Positions 38,091-50,500 of a stretch of 60,394 nt of DNA are shown in pieces. This DNA is from Prorocentrum cordatum (taxonomy: Eukaryota > Sar > Dinophyceae > Prorocentrales > Prorocentraceae): positions 262,674 through 323,067 of the forward strand of contig CAUYUJ010001725.1 of assembly GCA_963575745.1 (NCBI GenBank), given 5' to 3'. Under the pieces are notes generated by a model that saw only the letters and a list, made by a program, of their open reading frames with translations, was not told where the DNA came from and did not search any database. A program made the translations under genes and the position numbers. Numbering within the stretch: the stretch's first letter is position 1; each line of letters opens with the position of its first letter.

Positions 38091-38894
38091 CTGGTCGCCC
38101 TCCTCCTCCGCCTACTCCTGATCATCCTCCTCCCTTCTTCCCTATCCGCCTCCTACTGTCCCTCCGTCTCCACCTCCGATCTCTCCTCCATCCTCCCCCT
38201 CTCGGGGTACGGCGGCTTCTCCAGCTCACTATTTCAGTTCATGCTCCCCCACATCCATAGTCAGGGCAACTCGCCTGGGCATTTTTCTTGGATGGACTTG
38301 TGGGGTTACACGAAGCACCTAAAATCTCGAGGCGAATCCGGCCACTGCGACGAGGGAGGGGCAGCGGTGGCATCAGCACCTTTCCTTCCTCTAGTGAATA
38401 ACCCCGCCGCCATCTGGGAAAGCCTACCCCACCTCACTTTCTCCCGTGGGGGCGCCGCCGATGAGTGGCGAGCCCGTCTGTCGGATATGATCGGAGAACC
38501 GTTTTGCCGAACGGTCGCTGCGACAACCCTCGCAGTGCCTCTGCACGTCCACAAGCCCGTGGCCGTTCGGCGAGCGCTGTGGCGGTCGCCGTCCCGATCA
38601 AATGCCAATGGCCCGACGTTCGCGCCGCCGCATTGACATTGATGGGGACTGCTGCGAGGAGGACCGTATGGGCGCCCATGGAAACCGCGTCGTCGCTGCT
38701 CGGTGCTCGCTGAGACCAAGGCGCAGCTGGCCAGAAGACAACGGGAAACTCGGTGCAACGGAAACGGGGCGTGGCGTCACAACGACTCAGGCACCTACTT
38801 CGTGAGTGGCTGCTACTCCGAATAGCTACATACGCCATGCGCGGTTGTTTCCACGATGTGTCAGACAGCGCGGACCCCTAGACATTGTGTGTAC
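38091..38894. other. Unassigned stretch
   Basis: C/T-rich at 38095-38200, then mixed sequence. No gene recognised on either strand. Confidence 0.35.
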
Positions 38895-41051
38895 AGCAAT
38901 GTATTGTGTGTAAACTATATGGCGCGATCCAGGTTGTGCAATCGATACTGTGCAATCTATGATGTGTATCCTATGCAGCGCACCCGATGTTGTGTTCGTT
39001 AGGTGTTGCAATAGGTTGCGCAAGCTACGCGGTGCAGCCACTGCAGTTCCAAGCATGCATCGGTTGCGCGAATGGGGTGGTGCAGTTTACGTGGTGCAAC
39101 CCACTCTGCTGAACTTGACGTGGTCATCTCCCCCGCTCGCGCAAACATCCCACCTTCCCACCCGCAACTTGTTTTGCAAAACTCATGATGCGGTGGACGG
39201 CGGCGCCACCGATGACGACATCCTCACTGCCAATGCTCCTCGCCGTGCGTCGATGACGAAGGTGAGCAGATCGACGAGATTCGGACTTGCGCGATGGCAA
39301 GATGACGCCGGCAACATCTGCGACAATGACGAAGATGGCACCAGCGACGACGACGTTCAAGAAGGCGACGGCACGAACGATCACGGCGCCAATAACGGCA
39401 AAGACGCTGACGATGCTGATATCCATCTGTCGATGAGGCACGTGGTCGCGGTGATGCTGAGAAGGTTGCAAAGGAAATCCGCGCGCGCGAAAGTTCAACA
39501 CACCCGTCAGCCTGATCATGCGCGCGCGGCGGTGCGCGCATGTGGCCCGCGTGGTAACTGTTGCAAAGGATCCGCGCCCTCGGCGCATGACAGGAGTATC
39601 GCGGGTGCTCCGATCAGTGACATGAAATCGCTGGATTTGGCATAATTCATGGGAACCCTAATGATCTGTATGCTTTTAGCATGATCGCACGGACAAGAAA
39701 TGTGCAACATGCGTGTTGCAAACCCATTGTGTTTTTTATGCTTTATACAGAACTGCTTGCAAACAAGCTGAAACTGTGCTTGGTACGACTTTGACATGGA
39801 CGCGCGCGTGCTGACTTTGTGGATTGTTTTGGCAACGGGTTATTGAACACTGTTTTCTTGAAGTGTGCGCGCATCGTATCTTTTGTAGGGAATGCTGGGG
39901 GGGGGGCGATACCAGCATGGCTGGGCGAATGCAAACTCATATTTCGAATGGACGATGGGGCAGAATGTCCCGTTAACTCTGGGGGGGTAGAATCGATTCT
40001 TCTAAAAGGGAACTAGGTTGTGCAATATATGTGGTGCAACGCACGTTGTGCAACCAAGGTGGTGCAATATATGCGGTTCAACCTATGCTGTGCAAGCTAC
40101 GAGGTGCAGCAGGAGTGGTGCAATGTATGTGGTGCATCCTACGTAGATCCACTCTGCTGAACTTGAAGTCGTCATCTCCACTGCTCGCGCAAACATCTCA
40201 CCCACCCACCCACCCCCCCGCAAGAGCGCGCGCGCACGCTGTTGGTGAAAGTCCGTGTTGCGAAACTTTGGGTTTTTGTAGTTTTTTTGAACACGCGATT
40301 TTGGAATCCTTCCGGAACCGATGGTGTTTGAAGGTTTTCGGCATACGCCCGCGACGACGCACCCATCTGCCCTTCGCCCCATTTGTTGCAAAGGATTCTC
40401 GCGACGGCACACGCGCAAGGGCGCTCGACAGATTTCGACATGCGCGCGCGCGCGAAGCCCGTTTGGTAGCATTTTGTAAAAATCTTGAAAAACATATGGT
40501 TTTCTGAAGATCTCGTAAAAGCTCGCGCGGAAGCTTGTTTAGCAAATCGGTGTTGCGAAACCCTGTGTTTTTGCATGTTGTTTGGAAGTTCGATTGCAAA
40601 ATCTTTCCGGCACCGAAGGTTTTTGAAGGATTTCGGCATGCGCGCGCGACGACGCGCGCGTTCGCACTTCGTGTCATTTTTTGCCAGGGAGTCGTGAAAA
40701 AGTGCTATGTTAGAACAAAAAATGTCACCGCATAGTGCTTCTTTAGCAGGGAACCTCAGGGGGGGAAATTAGCTTGGCTGGGATGGTATGATTTCATTTT
40801 TAGGATGGACGAGTGTGCAGAATATAAATGGAATCATACTATCCCAGGGGGAACCGACAAGTCCTGGGGTGGCGGGTAGAGTTTATTCTCTTTTGAGAAA
40901 GGAGAATGTATGTGGTGCAGGAAATTTTTCTGTTCGCAGTGAGTTGTCCACTCCACTGCTCGCGCAAACATCCAACCCACCCACCCGCAACTTGGTTTGC
41001 AAAATCTCTGAAGACCGTGACGGTGGGTACCACATGGCACTTGGCAACAAC

Positions 41052-41555
41052 AGCCACGCCGACGACGATAGCGACAACGACGATGACGACGCCGCCGACA
41101 ATGACTACGACGACACCGACGACGTCTCCAACGACTTCGACGACGCCGACAACGACGACGACGACGACACCGACGACGACGACGACGACACCGACGCCGA
41201 CGACGACGACGATGACAACGACGACGACGATGACGGACGCCGACGACGACGATAACGACGACACCGACGACGACGACGACGTCAACGACGCCGACGACGA
41301 CGACGACGACGACGACGGCGGCGACGACGACGACGCCGACGTCGACGACGACGAAGACGACAACGACGCCGACGCCGACGACAACGACGAAGACGACGAT
41401 GACGTCGCCAACGAAGACAACGAGGAAGGAGGAAGGACGACGACGGCGACAACGACGACAACGACGAGGGAGGAGGGAGGACGGCGACGACGCGAACAAC
41501 GAAGAAGGAGGAAGGACGGCGACGACGACGACGGCAACGACGAGGGAGGAGGGAA

Positions 41556-41593
<38 letters not shown>

Positions 41594-41808
41594 CGACGAA
41601 ACAGGAGGGACGACGACGAGACGCCGACGACGGACGACGACGACGACGAGGGCGGAGAAAGACGACCACGGCGACAACGACGACGGAAACGACCACGACG
41701 CCAAAGAGGACGACGACGACTAACACGAGGAAAGACAGAGGACGACGTAGGCGACGACGACGACAACAACGCGGGAGGAGGGAGGACGGCGACGACGACG
41801 ACGACGCA
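41052..41808. repeat. GAC array in unit 3
   Basis: About 750 bp of GACGAC with AAC, GCC and AGGGAGGAGG interruptions in the same order as in units 4 and 5. Confidence 0.95.
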
Positions 41809-42400
41809 AGAGCGCGCGCGCACGCTGTTGTTGAAAGTCCGTGTCGCGAATCCTTGTGTTTTTGTAGGTTTTTTGGACACACGATTTTGAAATCCTTCCG
41901 AAACCGATGGGTTTTGAGGGTTTTCGGCATACGCGCGACGACGCGCGCGTCTGCACTTCGTCCCATTTGTTGCAGGGGATCCTCGCGACGGCACACGCGC
42001 AAGGGCGTTCGACAGATTTCGACATGAGCGCGCGCGAAGCCCGTTAGATATTTTGTTTGTGGAAATCTTGAAGAACCGATGGTTTTCTTAAGACTTCGCA
42101 AGAGCTTTCGCGGAAGCTTCTTTAGCAACTCTGTGCTGCGAAACCCTGTGTTTTTGTATGTTGTGTGGAAACTCGATTGCGAAATCCTTCCCGCACCGAA
42201 GGTTTTTGAAGGATTTCGGCATGCGCGCGCGACGACGCGCGCGTGTGCACTTCGTCTCATTGTTTGCAAAGGATTCGTGAAAAAAGTGCTATGCTCGAAC
42301 AAGAAATGTCACCGCATAGTGTTTTTTACAAGGGAACCTCAGGGGGGGACCAGCCTAGCTGCGATGGTACGATTTCATATTTAGGATGGACGAGTGAGCA

Positions 42401-42434
<34 letters not shown>

Positions 42435-42631
42435 AACCATATTATCCCAGGGGGAACCGATAAGTCCGGGGGGGGTAGAGTCTATTCTCTTTTGAGAAAG
42501 GAGACTTAATTTCTGTTCGCAGTGAGTTGTCCACTCCACTGCTCGCGCAAACATCAAACCCACCCACCCGCAACTTGGTTTGCAAAATCTCTGAAGACCG
42601 TGACGATAGGTACCACATGGCACTTGGCAAC

Positions 42632-43122
42632 GACAGCCACGCCGACCACGACAGCGACAACGACGATGACGACGCCGCCGACAATGACTACGACGACACC
42701 GACGACGTCTCCAACGACTTCGACGACGCCGACAACGACGACGATGACGACACCGACGGCGACGACGACGACACCGACGCCGACGGCGACGACGATGACA
42801 ACGACGACGACGATGACGACGCCGACGACGACGATTACGACGACACCGACGACGACGACGACGTCAACGACGCCGACGACGCCGACGACGACGACGACGA
42901 CGGCGGCGACGACGACGACGCCGACGCCGACGTCGACGAAGACGACAACGACGCCGACGCCGACGACGAAGACGACGACGACGTCGCCAACGAAGACAAC
43001 GAGGAAGGAGGAAGGACGACGACGGCGACAACGACGACAACGACGAGGGAGGAGGGAGGACGGCGACGACGCGAACGACGAAGAAGGAGGAAGGACGGCG
43101 ACGACGACGAGGCAGGAGGGAA

Positions 43123-43178
<56 letters not shown>

Positions 43179-43402
43179 CGACGGAATAGGAGGGAAGACG
43201 ACGAGACGCCGACGACGGACGACGACGACGACGAGGGAGGAGGAGGAAGGACGACCACGGCGACAACGGCGAGGGAAACGACTACGACGCCAAAGAGGAC
43301 GACGACGACGAACACGAGGAAAGACAGAGGACGACGTAGGCGACGACGACGACAACGACGCGGGAGGAGCGAGGACGGCGGCGACGACGACGACGACGAC
43401 GC
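42632..43402. repeat. GAC array in unit 4
   Basis: About 770 bp, aligned to units 3 and 5 with triplet-length differences. Preceded by an (AT)n run at about 42404-42430 inside the unit's hairpin. Confidence 0.95.
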
Positions 43403-43579
43403 AAGAGCGCGCGCGCACGCTTTTGTTGAAACTCCGTGTTGCGAAACCTTGTGTTGTTTGTAGTTTTTTGGGGCACACGATTTTGAAATCCTTCCGAAAC
43501 CGATGGGTTTTGAAGGTTTTCGGCATGCGCGCGCGACGACGCGCGCGTCTGCACTTCGACCCATTTTTTGCAGGGGATT

Positions 43580-43836
43580 CAAGATACCCGTACCCTTACC
43601 CAGACGGGGTGGCAAGGGGCCCTCGGGGCATCACCCCCCCTGGGTCCGGGTCGGCTCCCGAAACCACCATACATACCCGTACCTAGACGGGGTGACCCAA
43701 CCACCACCCCAGCTAGGTCCGGGTATGTATGGTTGTTTCGGGCACCGACCCGTACCCAGACGAGGTGGCGGCAAGGCCGAAAACGCTCTAGCGGGCGGCC
43801 CTTTTCACCCCAGCTGACCCCGGGTCCGGGTATGTT
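43580..43836. mobile_element. Foldback element interrupting unit 4
   Basis: About 255 bp absent from the other units, where GGGGATTC runs on into TCGCGACGGCACACGCGC. It is nested inverted sequence: CATACCCGTACCTAGACGGG faces CTAGGTCCGGGTATG, and CCGAAACCACCATACATACC faces ATGTATGGTTGTTTCGGG. It replaces about 25 bp of the unit rather than showing a clean target duplication. Confidence 0.8.
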
Positions 43837-44605
43837 TCGACAGATTTCGACATGAGCGTGCGCGAAGCCCGTTTGGTAGCATTTTGCGAAAATCTTGAAA
43901 AACCTATGGTTTTCTTAAGATTTCGCAAGAGCTTTCGCGGAAGCTTTTCTAGCAACTCTGTGCTGCGAACCCCTGTGTTTTGTGTGGTGTTTGGAAACTC
44001 GATTGCGAAATCCTTCCCGCACCGAAGGTTTTTGAAGGATTTCGGCATGCGCGCGCGACGACGCGCGCGTGTGCACTTCGTCTCATTGTTTGCAAAGGAT
44101 TCGTGAAAAAGTGCTATGTTAGAACCAGAAATGTCACCGCATAGTGTTTTTTTTACAAGGGAACCTCAGGGGGGGAAACCGGACTAGCTGGGATGGTACG
44201 ATTTCACATTTAGGATGGACGAGTGAGCAGAATAGATATGAAATCATACTATCCCAAGGGAAACCGATAAGTCCGGGGGGGTAGAGTCTATTCTCTTTTT
44301 AGAAAGGAGAATCTAAGCTGTGCAAGGGATAGTGTGCGCCCTAAGCGAGCAATCTACATTGTGCAATCCGTGGGGTGCAATCGATGATGTGCAAGCTATG
44401 TGGTGCAGTCTACGTGGCGCAACATATGCGATGCAATCTTTGTGGTGGTGCAAATTATGCGGTACGATCTATGTGGTGCAAATAATTTCTGTTCGCAGTG
44501 AAATGTCCACTCCACTGCTCGCGCAAACAGCCCACCCACCCACCCGCAACTTGGTTTGCAAAATCTCTGAAGACCGTGACGGTGGGTACCACATGGCACT
44601 TGGCA

Positions 44606-45150
44606 ACGACAGCGACGCCGACCACGACAGCGACAACGACGACGACGACGACGCCGCCGACAACGACTACAACGACACCAACGACGTCTCCAACGACTTC
44701 GACGACGCCGACAACGACAACAACGACGACGACACCGACGACGACGACGACACCGACACCGACGCCGACGACGACGACGACGACAACGACGACGACGATG
44801 ACGACGCCGACGACGACGACGGCGACGACACCGACGACGACGACGACGTCAACGACGCCGACGCCGACGACGACGACGACAGCGGCGACGACGACGACGA
44901 CGGCGGCGACGACGACGACGCCGACACCGACGTCGACGAAGACGACAACGACGCCGACGCCGACGACAACGACGAAGACGACGACGACGTCGCCAACGAA
45001 GACAACGAGGAAGGAGGAAGGACGACCACGGCGACAACGACGACAACGACGAGGGAGGAGGGAGGACGGCGACGACGCGAACGACGAAGAAGGAGGAAGG
45101 ACGGCGACGCCGACGACGGCAACGACGAGGGAGGAGGGAACGACGACGAC

Positions 45151-45184
<34 letters not shown>

Positions 45185-45346
45185 ACGAAATAGGAGGGAC
45201 GACGACGAGACGCCGACGACGGACGAGGAGGAAGGACGACCACGGCGACAACGACGACGGAAACGACCACGACGCCAAAGAGGACGACGACGACGAACAC
45301 GAGGAAAGACAGAGGATGACGTAGGCGACGACGACGACAACGACGC
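44606..45346. repeat. GAC array in unit 5
   Basis: About 740 bp of GACGAC with the same ordered interruptions as units 3 and 4. Confidence 0.95.
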
Positions 45347-45930
45347 GGGACGATTTCGAAGGATTTCGGCATGCGCGCGCGACGACGCGCGCGTCCGCAC
45401 TTCGTCCCATTTTTTGCAGGGGATTCTCGCGACGGCACACGCGCAAGGGCGTTCGACAGATTTCGACATCAGCCCGCGCGAAGCCCGTTTGGTAGCATTT
45501 TGCGAAAATCTTGAAAAACCTATGGTTTTCTTAAGATTTCGCAAGAGCTTTCGCGGAAGCTTTTTTAGCAAATCAGTGTTGCGAAACCCTGTGTTTTTGC
45601 ATTTGTTGTTGAAACTCGATTGCAAAATCCTTCCGGCACCGAAGGTTTTTGAAGGATTTCGGCATGCGCGCGCGACGACGAGCGCGTGTGCACTTCGTCC
45701 CATTTGTTGTAAGGGATTCGTGAAAAAGTGCTATGTTAGAACAAGAAATGTCACCGCATAGTGCTCTTACAAGGGAACCTCAGAGGGGGGGGATACCGGC
45801 CGGCCTGGAATAGTGTAAAGTCATAGATAGGATGGACATGTGGTGAGAATCATAGATGATTTACATACCCGAGAAGGGGATTGAAAACGCCGGGGGGGGG
45901 GGAAGATCCTATTCTGTTTTTCGAAAGGAG

Positions 45931-46640
45931 AATTCATTGCGGCGACGAGGCAGCCACGGGGCGGGCGGCGCCGGCGGCCACACAGCAGCCAGACCAAAGA
46001 CACGGCCCAGACAACGGGTGGCAACAAGGCCGCGACGAGGCGGCGACGGCAGCCACACAGCAGACAGACCGAAGACACGGCCCAGTTCATTAGAACAAGT
46101 GCAAGCACTGTTTGGGGATGTAAAAATCAAGGCACATATGTATGTGTATGTGCGTCTTTGTCTGGTCAATTCGTCGCCAGCAAGACGCGCAGCAATGAGG
46201 GGAAACGTTTTGGGGCCACTGGCTCGGGGGGGAAACATCGACCTGGAATCGGCGATGCATCGACGATAGATGGGCGATAGGCCCTCAGTAGTGGAAACGC
46301 ACGGTCCTGAGTGGGATGGGCTTTCAGGCCCCTGTCGGCGATGAATGGGCACTTGGGCGACGATGCATCCCTCCTGACCGGATCCCCCCTAAAATTGCCC
46401 CTAAACCAATGCAACCAAGCGATTGAGCAGGGACCGACCGTCACAGCATCCCGACAGGCCTACCACGCAAAGTTCAAGCGAAACTAATGTTCTCATGATA
46501 CGAACCATATATTTTGAACATTGGACGGTGTATGAAATTTATCCTGACGAAAAACCCAACAAAAAATAGTTGTGGATACCGCGTTCCAGGTCCATCTTTT
46601 GACGGGTCTCCCTACAGGACCACGACCACGACCACGATTC
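45931..46640. repeat. 72-bp duplication then unassigned stretch
   Basis: 45938-46085 holds two copies of a ~72-bp unit with GCCACACAGCAG...GACACGGCCCAG. 46090-46640 shows no recognised gene; it contains GAGCAGGGACCGACCGTC near 46435, as at the M11 end, so a decayed M11 fragment is possible. Confidence 0.5.
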
Positions 46641-47100
46641 GGTGGGCGGGGAAGACGCATGTGGACTGTGCCACTGGGGCCTTCGGTGGAGCTCTCTATG
46701 GGGCCACGAACTGTGTGAAGGGTGTGCCGAAATTGACGTGCGGCGGGCGGAGAGGGCGCATGCGGACGCAGCCATTGGGGCCATCATTGGAGCTCCCTTT
46801 GGGGCCACGAACCGTGTGACGGGTGTGCCGAGATGGCCGTGCTGCGGGCGGGAAACCGCGTGTGGACCCTGTCATTGGGTCCTTCGGTGGAGCTAGCTGT
46901 GAGGGGTGTGCCGAAATGGGCATCCCGTGGGCGGGGAGGGCACATGCGGACGCGGCCACTGGAGCCTTCGGTGGAGCTCCCTATGGTGGCCACGAAACGT
47001 GTGAGGGGTGTGCCGAAATGGACGTGCGGTGGGCGGGGAGGGCGCATGCGGACGCGGCCACTGGGGCCTTCGGTGGAGCTCCCTATGGGGCCACGAAGCG
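46641..47100. repeat. 102-bp tandem repeat, five copies
   Basis: Units start GGTGGGCGGGG-type at about 46641, 46743, 46844, 46925 and 47028. Most units are 101-103 bp, a multiple of three in the last copies, and one + frame repeats GRAHADAATGAFGGAPYG. See findings. Confidence 0.85.
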
Positions 47101-47109
47101 TGGTGTCGA

Positions 47110-47498
47110 TAATGGTGACGACGACGGCGATGATGATACAGATTATGCTGATAATGACGATGATGGTGGTGATGATGATCACGATGATGGTGATATGTAT
47201 GACGATGATGATGATGAGGATGGCGATGACGATGCTGCTGCTGATGATGATGCTGATGTTGATGCTGATGATGATGGTGATGGTGATGGTGAGAATGATG
47301 GTGATGATGATGATGGTTGTGGTGATGGTGATGATGGTGATGATGATGATGATGAAGGTAATGATGATGATGTTGATGCTGATGCTGATGATGATGCTGA
47401 TACTGATGCTGCTGTTGATGCTGATGATGCTGCTGATGCTGATGCTAATGATGAGGCTGCTGCTGCTGATGATGATGATGGTGATGATGCTGATGACT

Positions 47499-47580
<82 letters not shown>

Positions 47581-47585
47581 GAGGG
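47110..47585. repeat. GAT triplet array
   Basis: About 475 bp of GATGAT with GCT, GGT and CGAT interruptions, becoming pure GAT over the last ~90 bp. Confidence 0.97.
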
Positions 47586-47929
47586 GCAGCAGGAGGAGTG
47601 GTAACGCAAGGCGCTGTCTCTTCAAAGCGCGGACCCCACACGACAGGACGATTGGGAACAAGACGGGCTCAGCAAGAGATACGCTAGGATCACGCCGCGC
47701 AAACCAAGAGATGCGCTAAGATCCCGCCGCGCAAACCACGACACGTTCTCAGAACATTCATCGGCTGACCTAGAATGCAAGTCGGGAGGCCTCGCCGCTG
47801 CTCTAGCCATTGCACCCCATCCCCGCGCCAGGGGGACACGTGCATGCGCGACGTTACCGCCCCTGCCCCCGCCTGCACGGTCTCTTCTCGGGGGCGTAGG
47901 CGACCCGAGATGGAGGAGGGGGAGGGGGG
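47586..47929. other. Unassigned stretch
   Basis: A ~30-bp duplication (CGCCGCGCAAACCAAGAGAT-type) lies at 47670-47740. Nothing else recognised. Confidence 0.4.
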
Positions 47930-48130
47930 GAGGGGGGGGAGGGCAAGCTAGTTGTGCTCGCGTCATATCTGACATCCTACCCCTCCCTCCCATCCCTTAC
48001 CATGGCGTAGTTCCCCCTCGACTCGCACAGTCGGATGTCAAGCAGGGCAATGATCCCGAAAGGGTACGCGATGCACTGTAGAGCACGGCATGGCATGGCG
48101 TAGAAGAGCACCGCAAAGTGTGGTATCAAC
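47930..48130. repeat. Dispersed repeat, copy 2 (first copy 9958-10180)
   Basis: Near-identical to 9990-10180 over TACCCCTCCCTCCCATCCC through GTAGAGCACGGCATGGC. Confidence 0.85.
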
Positions 48131-48177
48131 CTAGCATTTCATTGCATGCCGCGGCATGGCACGGGAAATGACACCAA

Positions 48178-48350
48178 CGCTGCAGCGGGAGCACGAGTCG
48201 GAACGAGCGGAGGCGCGGATATGATGCCAGCGCTGCAGCGGGAGCACGATTCGGAACGAGCGGAAGCACGGAAATGAGGCCAGCGCTGCAGCGGGAGCAC
48301 GATTCGGAACGAGCGGGGCCCGAAAATGAGGCCGGCGCCTCAGCGAGAGC
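48178..48350. repeat. 53-bp tandem repeat, about three copies
   Basis: TGCAGCGGGAGCACGA recurs at 48181, 48234 and 48287 with GGAACGAGCGG between; a fourth copy is degenerate. Confidence 0.85.
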
Positions 48351-48633
48351 AGCATTTTGGAAAAAATGCAGGCGGAAACCCAACTCCGGGGAATCCTGTG
48401 TTAAAAACAATACGCGGGGGGGGACTAATACTTTCAAACCGTGATCAGGGGAAGAGGGAGAGTAATATTCATATTGAGAAATTGTGGAGGCGCCCCAAAG
48501 TGGGCTCCAGAGAGGGAGCACGGACCGACGGTCCAAGCCTCCCGCCCGCAGGGGCCTCCCAGGGGCCCCCAGGAGGCCCCCAGGAGGCCCCAAGAGGCGC
48601 CCAAGAGGCCCCCGAGAGGCCCCAGAGGGGCAC

Positions 48634-48775
48634 GAGGAGGAGGGGGAGGAGGAGGGAGGAGGAGGAGGGAGGAGGAGGAGGAGGAGCAGGAGGAGGAGGA
48701 GGAGGAGGCGGAGAAGGAGGATGCGGAGAAGGAGGTAGGAGGAGCAGGAGGAGGAGGAGGAGGCGAAGGAGGACG
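48634..48775. repeat. AGG/GAG purine array
   Basis: AGG repeat with GGAGAAGGAT and AGCAGG breaks. Confidence 0.92.
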
Positions 48776-48897
48776 GGTCGCCTACGCCATCCGGAGAGAC
48801 CCTCCACCCCCGCCCACTTCCGCCGCGGGGGCCCCCTCTGCCTCCCCTCCGGCGGCAGGCCTTCGGTCTGCCGCCCCCCCCCCTCCCCCAGCATTCA

Positions 48898-49086
48898 GTC
48901 GGGCCTGTCCCCCTACAGGGGGATTTTCCATGACAAATAACCGAATACCCCAAAAATACCCCAAAAAAGTCAAACAATTCTCCAAAAATAGTCCCCAGGC
49001 TATTTTTATATTTGCTTGCTATTTTGGGGGTACTTTTATTTTTCCGACTTAAGGCCCGACTTAACCCTAGCAGGGGCAGGCCCGAC
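48898..49086. mobile_element. MITE family M1, copy with repeated right end
   Basis: GTCGGGCCTGTCCCCCTACA at the left. The right end GGCCCGACTTAACCCTAGCA is present twice in tandem (about 49053 and 49080). Confidence 0.85.
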
Positions 49087-49171
49087 TTAACCCTAGCAGC
49101 AGCTGAGCCGAGTCCTTCCTCATTGGCACCTGGCCAGGAGCTGTCAGCACACCGAGATCCAGCCACTGAAC

Positions 49172-49310
49172 TTAAGTCGGGCGTGTTTGGACGGAACATA
49201 AAAATAGTCAAACAAGACCGAACATGCTCAACAATAGTCACAACATCGTCCCCAGACTATTTTGTCCTAGTTTGAATACTACTCCTGTAGAGGGACACGC
49301 CCGACTTAAT
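49172..49310. mobile_element. MITE family M1, full copy with TTAA at both ends
   Basis: TTAAGTCGGGCGTGTTTGG to GAGGGACACGCCCGACTTAA, a perfect 11-base terminal match. The centre reads ACATCGTCCCCAGACTATTT, the family core in the opposite orientation to the 10825 copy. Confidence 0.9.
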
Positions 49311-49483
49311 ACTGACCCCAGATCCTCTCGTCTTCCCCCCTCATCCCCTTCGTGACATCGTGATCCTGTCCTCTACTCTTCTTCCTCCTCCCTCTCCCTC
49401 CCCAGCTCGGGTGTCCTGGCCTTCTCACGCGCCTCGCGCCCGCTGCCAGTTTCCTGCCTGCACCTCTCCCCGCCGCTTCAAAA

Positions 49484-49690
49484 CTCGGCTGATGCTGGAC
49501 CACACTGAAGGGACCCAGGAACACACAGAAAAAAGAAATGGCCACACATCCCAGGCTCCCTGATCTTTTATGTTATGTTCTGGGCTTCGTCTCCCCCCCC
49601 GCTTCCCATAGTTTCCCCATACGCTCCTGGGAGCCGACGATGGCATGTGACATGTGTCCGTGTGCTTCGTTCCCTCCGGACACACATGGG
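49484..49690. mobile_element. MITE-like family M16, copy 2
   Basis: GGACCCAGGAACACACAGAA at the left and CGTCTCCCCCCCCGCTTCCC in the middle, as in the inverted relatives at 24745 and 59132. Boundaries approximate. Confidence 0.55.
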
Positions 49691-49710
49691 GTGCGCGGCC
49701 CTGGGGGGAG

Positions 49711-49866
49711 GTCGGGCATGTCCCCCTACAGGCGGGCTTCTGGGGAAAAACGGAAGATCCTCAAAACATACCCCGAAATAGCTTGAAACACAAACGCGAA
49801 GAATCGTCCCCAGGCTATTTGTTACTACTCTCGAATCTTCCTCCTTAGTACGGACGCGCCCGACTT
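49711..49866. mobile_element. MITE family M1, full copy
   Basis: GTCGGGCATGTCCCCCTACA to CGGACGCGCCCGACTTAA, with CGTCCCCAGGCTATTTG inside. Confidence 0.88.
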
Positions 49867-49924
49867 AACCCTGCGGGGACCCAAGCACCACCAAGTGTGG
49901 GAGGTGCCCGGGGGGGGGGGACAC

Positions 49925-50125
49925 CGGGTCCTGGCCCAAAGAACCGTTTGGAGTCCCGAAACGGTGCGGTGACGCACCGTGCGGTGACCTCGAAATCCCC
50001 CAAGACCTCACCGCACGGTCCGTCACCGCACGGCCTTGGGACCTCGGAGGCCCTCGTCGCCTGAGACGACCTCGTAGAACGACCCGAGTCCCAAAACAGA
50101 GCGGTGACCCCGAATCCCCACTTTG
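49925..50125. mobile_element. MITE-like family M8, copy 2
   Basis: GGAGTCCCGAAACGGTGCGG and repeated CACCGCACGG words, inverted relative to 8110-8345. It directly abuts M11 copy 2. Confidence 0.55.
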
Positions 50126-50126
50126 A

Positions 50127-50352
50127 GCAGGGACCGACCGTCCCGGCATTCCTATAGTCCTACCACGAAATGTTCTTAGAACCCTACAATGTTGTAATAA
50201 CCAAAACCATATTCTTAGAACATAAACCCGATGTGTCAAAACCAGACCATCTAAAGCAGAAATGTTCTAAGAACATCTCGTGGAAGCCACAAAGAGGTTC
50301 TTGGAACTTTGTTTGGTAGGGCTGTAGGCGAGCCAGGACGCTTCGCCACTGC
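50127..50352. mobile_element. MITE family M11, copy 2 (uninterrupted, inverted)
   Basis: GCAGGGACCGACCGTCCCGG to GAAGC-type inverted end (cttcgccactgc). 226 bp, flanks ttga/ttgg. This intact copy is the template showing that the copy at 3171-3774 was split by two insertions. Confidence 0.88.
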
Positions 50353-50500
50353 TTGGCCACTGGCTCACCGCACGGTGTGGCCGCCGCACCGTCTGGGGGC
50401 CCCCGAGACCGCAGGCCTCCGGAGGGAGCACACGGGGGGGCCCCGGCAGCGCCTGCCGCCCGGGAGGACCCGAGCGCCCCGAGGCCACAACAGCCGGCAC

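Larger units (their letters stand above)
38895..45930. repeat. Tandem array of five related 0.8-2.0-kb units with GAC expansions
   Basis: The anchor GCTCGCGCAAACA lies at 39135, 40183, 40958, 42541 and 44517 (spacings 1048, 775, 1583, 1976). A full unit has GTGCAA-type 12-bp words, the anchor with CCACCCACCCGCAACTTG, a GAC array, a TTTTGAAGGTTTTCGGCATG block, GTGCTATGTTAGAACAA, and a hairpin followed by CTATTCTCTTTTGAGAAAGG. The first unit has only a degenerate, short GAC-like part; the second lacks it. Poly-Asp, Thr or Arg frames through the arrays are not genes. Confidence 0.9.

Noticed and set aside
41052-45346. Poly-Asp, poly-Thr and poly-Arg reading frames in the GAC arrays
   Set aside because: All three frames are open, units are copied as DNA, and flanks show no coding signal; treated as microsatellite.
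49172-49310. TTAA on both ends of an M1 copy as proof of piggyBac-type insertion
   Set aside because: Other M1 copies have TCAA, TTGA or TCAG at the left and CTAA at the right, so TTAR is more likely part of the terminal repeat than a target duplication.
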